Source: Trichosphaerium sp. ATCC 40318 (lineage: Eukaryota > Discosea > Flabellinia > Trichosidae). From it: DNA of 49,592 bases. The stretch's first letter is position 1; each line of letters opens with the position of its first letter. The DNA lies in NCBI GenBank assembly GCA_038496445.1, contig JALMLS010000269.1, positions 1-49,592 of the forward strand, given 5' to 3'. The notes under the pieces are model-generated. The model had not been told where the DNA came from, did no database searches, and was given only the letters and a program-made list of their open reading frames with translations. Positions 24,701 through 34,300 of the stretch are shown here, one piece after another. The position numbers and the translations under genes are program-made.

Positions 24701-27123
24701 TCTTGGTCAACTTTAGTTTACTGTAGCGCTAATTTTAAAATAGGCAGAGGGTACTGGAATGAATAAATACGCGTTGAAGTTTGACATGGAGTGTATTGAT
24801 AAAATGAAGTACGTAACCAAAACTTGGCCTCAAGCTCTCTTTCTTTTTGTGTTATGAGAGTTATTTGTATTTTCTTTCTAACGATAATTTAGGAATGTGT
24901 TGGATATCATACGTTTGAATAAAAAGACAGATGTTGGTAAGTTCTATAAACGATTTCTTAAAAAAATAGTGAACCTAATCTTTTCGTTTAGATTCTTGGC
25001 GTCAGAGGCTTCCTGGAGAGATGTCAGTACGTGATACATTGTAATTGAGTTGAATACAATGACATACACAGTCTATTTTTTAAGGAGGCGGCCTTGTGTT
25101 TGACGTTTGTTCTAAACTAAGGGAACTAATTATTGTTAGGTTGAGGCCAAGATTCAATCATTATTCTATAAAATTAGAATGGTTTACGTCCATTGTCGCA
25201 ATGATCCTGAGTCTCTTCCTATTATTAAAATGATAGAAGCGTCTTGGAAAGACCACTTTGAACAAAAACTTCCTGACAAGCCTGTCGTTCCTAAGGTAAC
25301 AGAAAAAGAGACAACAAACTCCTATTTTTTTCTCTTTCTAATCAATCCTGAAGGTTATCCTAAAATGTATTCTTGATGAGGATATTCGTGTTGTAGAAGT
25401 AAAGGAAAATATAAAATTCGAGAAACTAAAAGCTGGTTTACAAAGGAAATACAACAAGGAACTCACAATACAGTACAAGGTACAATACAACAGTTTTCGA
25501 GAACAAGAACCAAAGAAACTTGTTTTTAATCAACATCTTCTTACTGCTTTTGTTCAGGATAATGAGGGCGATCTTATCACTATTGATGGTGACGGTGTTT
25601 TGCGGAAGGCCTTCACTATCAGGACTGGTTCTACTACCGTAAAATTGTTCCTCAAAGACAACAAATCTGCAAAAGGTGATCTTTTTTATGAAGAATCAAA
25701 TGCAGAAGCTTTGGATAGTGATGATGATCAGTTTGATATGATCGGTACATATTCATCTTTCCCATACTTTAACCGTATACTCATTACTTTTTTTAAGTGA
25801 GACGTGCCAAAAATAAACCAACACAAACTCCTGAAAATCCTACTTTTGGAGATTTGTTTTCATCTCAGAGTAGCATGGATATCTCAAGCAATTCTGTAGG
25901 CAGTAGCCAATCTCTTTTCTCTTCAGGTACTGTTAGTAAGTCTAAGACTACTCCACCAAAGTTAAAGAGAGAGCCGAGTATGAATTGGCTCACTGCTTCA
26001 GCCTTGCCTCCTGCAGACAGTCCGTAAGTGCAATTTTTAGAAAGTAGATATTTCTTACCTCTTTCTCTTTTTTGTTGCCTTCAATTTTATTCATTCTCTA
26101 TCTAGTACCCGCCCTAAGAAGAGATCCAGAGATGGAGAGGTTAAGGAAGATAATAATATGTCTATCAGCATGTCTACTGGAACCGCAACTCCATCGCCTT
26201 CTATGGGTAAAACAAAAATAGTATTCGGTTTGAGTTTCCGTAATCATATTTTAGGTAACTCGACTGACAGCTTTTCTGCTGGATTAGAAGATATAAAAGC
26301 TATACAAAAAATGGGCGTATTGCAGAGTTTAGAAGATGCTACAAAGTGTAAGTAAATCACAACAAGCAGCTACATAGTTCTTGTAAACGTCAAAGCACAA
26401 CTAATACAGCTGTGTAGTTGACAAAAAACAATTGGATGATCTGTACGATCAATGGGAAGGACAGGCTGACGATAATGGCCTCTTGGATAGAAAAGCATTC
26501 GAGAAGGGTTTAGAGCAGATGGGTATCACAGGTACGTCCCAAAAAGGGACAAATATGAAAGGCGCACAAATAAGTTTGTTAATAGAAAATCTTAGATCCT
26601 TTACTTATTGATCAGAACTTTGCTGCATTTGATGAAGATAAGAGCGGACAAATTGATTTTAAAGAGTTTGTTGTTGGGTTATCTGTATTGTTGCATGGTT
26701 CAACTGAAGAAAGACTTTTATGTACGTAGTGTTAAAGCAACCGGTCTAAGGGGTTTTTTTCTCTTTTTTTTTGGTTCAAAAGAAAACTGATGTTTGTTGT
26801 CTTACTGTTGATTTAGTTATGTTCCGTGCATATGATACTGCAGGCGAAGGCTACTTAACAAGACAAAATGTTGGTAAAATATTCAGGGCAAGTCTAGCTT
26901 CACGTGGAACTAGGGTAGACGAAACCAAAATCGAGAAAATTGTACGATTGCTATATCTTACCAAGGTTTGTGTTCTCATTTTTTTTATTAGATTGATGAT
27001 GTATTCACAGCTATTGATACAAATAGTGATGGAAAGCTAGACTTTAATGAATTTAAAGATGCAGTTGATGCTAATCAATTGATGGTTAGTTGCCTTATAC
27101 AACTACCAACAGGCAGATCTTAA
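21763..27123 (+). CDS. EF-hand / importin-alpha-like ARM / PB1 / EF-hand protein
   Basis: Exon 1 may be only ATG (21763) before GTACGT. The next exon starts MQQAIVQPNKGLTELQ and carries two canonical EF loops, DQDGNGVIDATE and DKDGNGIIEWPE. A basic KRRKIK (possible NLS) follows. About ten exons (22850-24940) encode ARM repeats like importin-alpha (AVVCISAIASDDPDCRDLM, ILRKLSWTFSVLAGVTHPS, CLGVVADLARFDTQLTGILL). A PB1 domain lies at about 25350-25670 (VILKCILDEDIRVVEVKENI, DNEGDLITIDGDGVL). A Ser/Thr-rich linker precedes four C-terminal EF-like units, of which DEDKSGQIDFKE and DTNSDGKLDFNE are canonical. Reading frames join in phase at 22390-22500 and 25034-25140. A split into two genes near 25030-25180 remains possible, since an in-frame ATG at 25179 could start a PB1-EF protein. 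Stop TAA is at 27121. Confidence 0.65.
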
Positions 27124-27617
27124 CATTGGTTTCTTTTTTTTGTAAAAGCTGTTCAAAAACAAGCAAACGACGAAAAAATAAACAGCTTTTTGGGTACAAC
27201 TTTTGGTACCACGTTGATATTTAAATTAAGGATAACCTTGTTAAAAATCCATGCATGGAGTTGTAGCAACATTCGAATTTCTCTTTCCGTGTCGAACAAA
27301 TTGGAGCTACTGTAATGTCAGGCTCTGTACATTAATCATGTAGTTAGTTGTTAGTATAGTTTACGTTCGTTACCTGTTCGTAACCTCACATGTAAGTTAC
27401 ATTTCACTTTCATAATCCCTCAAACATCCTGATATCGACTCTGCTGTTCTTCTTTCTTGTGATTGTGTTTCCCGAAATCTGATTTGCTACTTAGAGTACT
27501 TGCAAACATCATAGAGGCTTACCAACCGCAAAAGGGCTTTCTCAATAAAAGCTCACAGATTGTGAAATAGATTGACAACGTTACCTAATTTATAAAACGA
27601 GCTTTCAAGAACACGTG
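27124..27617. other. Intergenic region
   Basis: This is spacer between the PB1/EF-hand gene and the MORN gene. No coding or structural signal is convincing. A CACGTG lies just upstream of the MORN start (27613). Confidence 0.5.
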
Positions 27618-28495
27618 ATGCGCCCCTTACTTACTTTTTCTGTTATATTCTATGTTCTATGTTTGACAACTCAAGCTAACAGTACGCTCCAACAACCGAA
27701 AAAAAAATGACAATTTCACTTTTTAATCATTTCTGCATAGCTAAACGCAGTGTGGCTAGTACTACTGCTGTTTGTGAAAATGAGAAACGTATTGATCTTC
27801 CAAACGGAAGTAAGTACGTGGGGTGCTTTAAAGAAGACAAATTTGACGGTTTTGGCGTGTACACGTGGTCTGATGGTAAATTCTACCATGGAGCTTGGAA
27901 AAGCGGAGAACGCAACGGTTATGGCGTACTCACGTGGAAAACAGGCATGAGGTATGATGGAGAGTGGTTAGAAGGAAAATACCATGGTAAAGGATCTGTG
28001 ATTTACCCAGACGGCGAAAGTATAGAAGGTTATTGGGAACGAGGAGAATACAAGGGGAAAAAAAAAGAGCAAGAGGTAAGGGAAAAAAACACCCTTTCTA
28101 AGTTTGGAATTGCTTTAAACGCTATTTAGGATATTACTGGCGCTAACGACATAGGTAGTGATGGATATGATAGTACTCTGAAACTGTGGGTAAGCGTTTT
28201 ATCAGAGTTATCACCAAATCAACAACAGTTTGTTTACAATTTGTAGGTTTTAGGTCCACTTTTCTTGTTGATGTTTGTGTTCGGTTTGATGACTTTAAGA
28301 TCGTTTTTTATTCGAAGCAATAGAGTAAGTATTCCCAACGCTTCTCCTAAAACAGTACAGCCTATAAAGGAAGTGAAAAATGAGTCAAGTTTAAGTGATT
28401 CTAAGATCGAACCAGTTACTGAAAAACCAGATCTTACACATCTCTTCGAGACTTATGATTATATTCAAAAATTTCATAGTCTTAAAAATGAATAA
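27618..28495 (+). CDS. Signal-peptide MORN-repeat membrane protein
   Basis: The start at 27618 gives a signal peptide (MRPLLTFSVIFYVLCLTTQA). A GTACG...TAG intron (27682-27740) follows. About four MORN repeats come next (SKYVGCFKEDKFDGFGVYTW, KFYHGAWKSGERNGYGVLTW, MRYDGEWLEGKYHGKGSVIY, ESIEGYWERGEYKGKKK). Two short exons lead to a membrane segment (VLGPLFLLMFVFGLMTL, about 28250-28310) and a roughly 60-residue acidic/polar tail ending HSLKNE. Known MORN repeats bind lipids or act as scaffolds on the cytosolic side. This topology would place them in the lumen or outside the cell with the tail in the cytosol. The function is not recognised. Confidence 0.75.
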
Positions 28496-29068
28496 AACAC
28501 AAGTCAAAAGAACAAAACAAACGAAGAACAATGAAGAAGAAAAAAAATGTACAAAATCAAATCAAAAAAAAAAAAAAGTAAATAAATCACGTGGTGAAGC
28601 AATTACTGTCAAAAATAATTGATAATATTACTAAAAGAACACTAAGTTATCCAAACATATATCGTTATGGTAATGTTATGGACATATTCTTTCAGACCTT
28701 ACAAGACTTGACAGTTCTGAGAGAACTAGCACAATGTGAATCTGTTTACATGTCACTAGTGTTTAGGATGCAGGCGCAATCAGCAATGTGTACCTGTCAC
28801 TTGACCCTTATGTACCTTAAGTGCAAGTAATGTTTCAATTGCAACGCAACGAAATAACTTAAGCAAAATGACCATAGGATTTTATCAGGTGCGCACGTAT
28901 ACGCTACACAAACCAAATAAAGCATCAAAGAGCTGAAGGGGAATAAAAAAAGGTACGAAGGCTTTTAGAATAACTACACGCTAACACAAACCATGCATTT
29001 ACGACACTCGCTAACGTGTTTGAGAAGTTTCTGTTCAAACCCAATCAGCACGGATTTACTTTCTTCCT

Positions 29069-29431
29069 TTGCTAACAGCTCTACCCTACGATGAAACGCA
29101 GGGCGCCCTCATGGTCAATCGCGACTTCGTAACTATTTCTCAGACAGCTTTGTGCCAATCCAAAGGTACGCATAACGTTGCGACACAAAAGCGCTCATGG
29201 TACCAACCGGCAGTAATACCACAAAGCCATCAGAGATTAAACTCATTATTAGGACTAGTAACTGAAAACATTAGGAGCTCAAAAATCTCTTCTGTAACCA
29301 ATTGCGTTGCTACTAGGTACTGTAAAGCGGAAGAGTCCAACATCTTCCTCAAGGATGGAATCACAATTGTATGTGTAAATGTTAAAGTCAGTTTTAGTAA
29401 ACCCAAAGTCATACGACACTCATCGCTTTGA
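29069..29431 (+). CDS. Hypothetical protein, doubtful
   Basis: This 120-codon open frame has mixed composition and no signal peptide, membrane segment or recognisable motif. It could be a real single-exon gene or a chance ORF; nothing nearby favours either. Confidence 0.18.
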   Translation: MLTALPYDETQGALMVNRDFVTISQTALCQSKGTHNVATQKRSWYQPAVIPQSHQRLNSLLGLVTENIRSSKISSVTNCVATRYCKAEESNIFLKDGITIVCVNVKVSFSKPKVIRHSSL

Positions 29432-30192
29432 ATCTGGTTGGAAGTAGTGTTTGATCAACTCAATTGATTAGCCTTATCAACAGCCGCAAAATTATCATGA
29501 TAGAACTTGTTGTTGATTCATGAATTGCAAAACCATTGTTCAAATGCACAATTTTTCTCTAGGGTTTATCGTCCCAATTGAGACATTCAGCGTGGAACCA
29601 TATATCACAGAGCTATATATGTACGGAACTGTACTATATGAGAGTGAAAGGCACACATAGCATTGTGAAAAGACTAAAGTTGCCGCCAACGCAATATTTG
29701 CTTGTGTACAATTTCAGTACACACAGGGAAATGTATGTCACTAATTTTAATGACATTGATATTCTCAATGGGGTCTTATATTGAACACTCTAGGTCACTT
29801 GCCTATTCTCCAACCATATCACATTATTTTGTATATTCTCAGGTGGTGTGTGATCAATTCATGGACACTGCTAAAAGAGAAAAATGTGGACGCTGTGAAT
29901 TTTATCATGTCCTGGCCTATCAAATGCTTCAATATGAGATATTGCTGTTTGTATACAATATTGAGCATGATTTCCATACCTGTAAAAAAGAAACAAACAA
30001 TTAAAAGTTGACTGTTGTGTGTATGGGTGCGTTGAAAAAAGTTGAAATTCAAATGAACCGGGAGTTTTTTTCTTATGAACCCGCCAAAAGACTCAAACAC
30101 CCCATGTTGTATGCTGAGATGAATTGATTTTGTGCTCGCACAGTTTTTTTCTCCACTTCTTTGCTCCCAAATCCACTATGTTCCTATGAATT

Positions 30193-30639
30193 TCATGACA
30201 CGATGTATTGTAGTTCGGATTGGTTGTTTGGAATTGTGCAACAAGTTGTTTTTTCTTCTGTATGGTAAAACACGTGATTCCAAATGTTTTTTTTTATTAA
30301 CCATTTAGATAGACTTGTTTTGTAGGTGAGCACACTGTTAGATTGAATGCGCTCAAAATAACCCAAGTTAGGGCTTGATATTCGTAAACACTCTGGTAGC
30401 GATATTTTTGCGTCTAGGAGAACCTTACAGCTGTTTTCAGTCATGTAGTTCAATTTTTCTCGTAGATTGGTCAAATGTTTCTGTTTATTGTCTAGTTTAC
30501 GTTTTTTAGTTGCTGCACGTGTTGAAGTACGGTTTGTACACGCCACCACAGGTAGGTACTTGAAAATATAACGAAGCAAGTATATGGTGGTTTTACAAAA
30601 ATCACGTGCGTGTAATAAAATAAAAACGCTTCGTAACAA
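30193..30639 (-). CDS. Hypothetical protein with basic/coiled-coil stretch, doubtful
   Basis: This 148-codon minus-strand frame begins with a hydrophobic stretch. It then has a basic segment followed by a short heptad-like helix (RAATKKRKLDNKQKHLTNLR, then EKLNYMTENSCKVLL). That pattern recalls a bZIP but lacks the family's conserved Asn-x-x-Ala-Ala-x-x-Cys/Ser-Arg core. No start context or splice partner is convincing. Confidence 0.22.
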   Translation of the reverse strand: MLRSVFILLHARDFCKTTIYLLRYIFKYLPVVACTNRTSTRAATKKRKLDNKQKHLTNLREKLNYMTENSCKVLLDAKISLPECLRISSPNLGYFERIQSNSVLTYKTSLSKWLIKKNIWNHVFYHTEEKTTCCTIPNNQSELQYIVS

Positions 30640-31320
30640 TTCCTCTGACCAGTAAACCGTGTTATGCAGCCCTTTCTGCCGTAAATGCGTTAGTCTTGTT
30701 TACAAACTTGTTGCCACCTCCACTGCGAGTTGCTCATTGTACAATAGCGAATACGTGACATCTAAAAATCAGCAGGTGAAACCAGCACAGATAGAAAAAC
30801 AAAAATAAAGAGAATAAAATCTACGCCACTGGAATAAACAACATGTTTTTACAACCGAAAAGATACGACAGCACAACATTCTTGTATTTTGGCGTCTGGT
30901 TCTCGTTATTATTTCTGGTTACAATAACGACATTATGATAATACCCTTTGTGCTTGCCTATCGGGGTAAAAAATAGCCCGCAAAAGGATATTCGCCACTT
31001 ACGAGCAACAAAGTTGAGCGAGGGTATTCGCACTATTTGGTGAAATATTTGAAAAACCTGTGTTTCGATGAAGGTACATGGCCTGTTTTGTCTCCAGGTT
31101 GTAACTCCGTTTACTTAAATAAACAGATTGAAGGTCTCCAAGTGGTTAAAAAAACTATTGTACAGGCAATCACGTTCTTGTGCGAATCAGTTAATTTCAA
31201 AAAAACCACAAAACCAGAACCGTAACGCAAATTACAATAACACTTCACTGAAAAATCTCATGTGTCAAGTAACACCAACTTAATACTGCTTTGTGATAAC
31301 CTCAAGAGTGACAACACGTC

Positions 31321-34300
31321 ATGGCAGAATCACAGAGTGACAAATACCAACGTTTAGATAAGGAAGAACCAACCAACATCCATCTCCCCATAATTGAAAT
31401 TGTGTTTTCTTTTGCAGGTTTGTAATGCTTGCTAAGCAAATAGTTGACAAAGTTTAGCACGAAATGGATACAATGAAGTTGTATCAATCTTACTCAAAGC
31501 CAACGCCAATGTTGATGCTGTTGATAACTATGGAAACACAGCTTTAATATGTGCAGGTAACATGATATGATGAGATACAACATGTACATATCTCATTCTA
31601 CTATTTAGCACAAAAAGGATACAATGAAGTTGTATCAATCTTACTCAAAGCCAACGCCAATGTTGATGCTGTTGATAACTATGGAAAGACAGCTTTAATA
31701 TGTGCAGGTAACATGATATGATGAGATACAACATGTACATATCTCATTCTACTATTTAGCACTAAATGGACACAATAAGGTTGTATCAATCTTACTCAAA
31801 GACAATGCCAATATTGATGCTGTTGATAAATATGGATGCACATCTTTAATATGGGCAGGTAACATGATATGATGAGATACAACATGTACATATCTCATTC
31901 TACTATTTAGCACAATATGGACACAATGAAGTTGTATCAATCTTACTCAAAGCCAACGCCAATGTTGATGCTGTTGATAACTATGGAAACACAGCTTTAA
32001 TATGTGCAGGTAACATGATATGATGAGATACAACATGTACATACCTCATTCTACTATTTAGCACAAAATGGACACAATGAAGTTGTATCAATCTTACTCA
32101 ACGCCAACGCCAATGTTGATGCTGTTGATAAACATGGAAAGACAGCTTTAATATATGCAGGTAACATGATATGATGAGATACAACGTGTACATATCTCAT
32201 TCTACTATTTAGCACGAAAAGGATACAATGAAGTTGTATCAATCTTACTCAAAGCCAACGCCAATGTTGATGCTGTTGATGAAAATGGATATACAGCTTT
32301 AATATGTGCAGGTAACATGATATGATGAGATACAACATGTACATATCTCATTCTACTATTTAGCACGAAATGGACACAATGAAGTTGTATCAATCTTACG
32401 CAAAGCCAACGCCAATGTTGATGCTGTTGATAACTATGGAAAGACAGCTTTAATTAATGCAGGTAACATGATATGATGAGATACAACATGTACATATCTC
32501 ATTCTACTATTTAGCACTAAATGGACACAATAAGGTTGTATCAATCTTACTCAAAGACAATGCCAATATTGATGCTGTTGATAAATATGGATGCACATCT
32601 TTAATATGGGCAGGTAACATGATATGATGAGATACAACATGTACATATCTCATTCTACTATTTAGCACGAAATGGACACAATGAAGTTGTATCAATCTTA
32701 CTCAAAGCCAACGCCAATGTTGATGCTGTTGATAAATATGGAAAGACAGCTTTAATATGTGCAGGTAACATGATATGATGAGATACAACATGTACATACC
32801 TCATTCTACTATTTAGCACAAAATGGACACAATGAAGTTGTATCAATCTTACTCAAAGCCAACGCCAATGTTGATGCTGTTGATAAATATGGAAACACAG
32901 CTTTAATATGTGCAGGTAACATGATATGATGAGATACAACATGTACATATCTCATTCTACTATTTAGCACAAAAAGGATACAATGAAGTTGTATCAATCT
33001 TACTCAAAGCCAACGCCAATGTTGATGCTGTTGATGAAAATGGATATACAGCTTTAATATGTGCAGGTAACATGATATGATGAGATACAACATGTACATA
33101 TCTCATTCTACTATTTAGCACAAAAAGGATACAATGAAGTTGTATCAATCTTACTCAAAGCCAACGCCAATGTTGATGCTGTTGATGAAAATAGATATAC
33201 ATCTTTAATATGTGCAGGTAACATGATATGATGAGATACAACATGTACATACCTCATTCTACTATTTAGCACGAAAAGGAAACAATGAAGTTGTATCAAT
33301 CTTACTCAACGCCAACGCCAATGTTGATGCTGTTGATAAATATGGAAACACAGCTTTAATATGGGCAGGTAACATGATATGATGAGATACAACGTGTACA
33401 TATCTCATTCTACTATTTAGCACAAGAAGGACACAATGAAGTTGTATCAATCTTACTTAATGCCAACGCCAAAATTGATATTGTTGATGAAGATGGAAAT
33501 ACAGCTTTAATATATGCAGGTAACATGATATGATGAGATACAACATGTACATATCTCATTCTACTATGTAGCACAAAATGGATACAATGAAGTTGTATCA
33601 ATCTTACTCAAAGCCAACGCCAATGTTGATGATGTTGATGAATATGGAAATACAGCTTTAATGTGTGCAGGTAACATGATATGATGAGATACAACATGTA
33701 CATATCTCATTCTACTATTTAGCAATAAATGGACACAATGAAGTTGTATCAATCTTACTCAAAGCCAACGCCAATGTTGATGCTGTTGATAAAAATAGAA
33801 AGACAGCTTTAATATGTGCAGGTAACATGATATGATGAGATACAACATGTACATATCTCATTCTACTATTTAGCACGAAATGGACACAATGAAGTTGTAT
33901 CAATCTTACTCAAAGCCAACGCCAATGTTGATGCTGTTGATAAATATGGAAACACAGCTTTAATATGTGCAGGTAACATGATATGATGAGATACAACATG
34001 TACATATCTCATTCTACTATTTAGCACGAAAAGGAAACAATGAAGTTGTATCAATCTTACTCAACGCCAACGCCAATGTTGATGCTGTTGATAAAGATGG
34101 AAAGACAGCTTTAATTAATGCAGGTAACATGATATGATGAGATACAACATGTACATATCTCATTCTACTATTTAGCAATAAATGGACACAATGAAGTTGT
34201 ATCAATCTTATTCAAAGCCAACGCCAATGTTGATGCTGTTGATGAACATGGAAATACAGCTTTGATTTATGCAGGTAATATCGCAAATGAGATAAAAACT

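Larger units (their letters stand above)
28496..31320. other. 2.8-kb region with only weak ORFs
   Basis: No gene is recognised. Open frames of 60-150 codons occur on both strands (29069-29431 plus and 30193-30639 minus are listed separately). The last about 100 bases (31212-31320) are duplicated upstream of the ankyrin pseudogene at 39486-39603, and so probably include the ankyrin-ART promoter and leader. Confidence 0.45.

Noticed and set aside
31752-34205. A ladder of about fifteen 62-codon minus-strand ORFs, each starting MIQLHC
   Set aside because: They recur every 151 nt and are the exact antisense of the ankyrin exon-intron units. The plus strand gives correct ankyrin repeats with proper splice sites.
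31458-34274. Regularly spaced direct repeats resembling a CRISPR array
   Set aside because: Both the exon (99 nt) and intron (52 nt) parts are conserved, there are no unique spacers, and the genome is eukaryotic.
31321-34274. Interpretation of the array as an assembly collapse or artefact
   Set aside because: Units differ at the protein level in a patterned, non-random way and are flanked by unique leader and downstream exons, so the array is real. The exact copy number could still be off.
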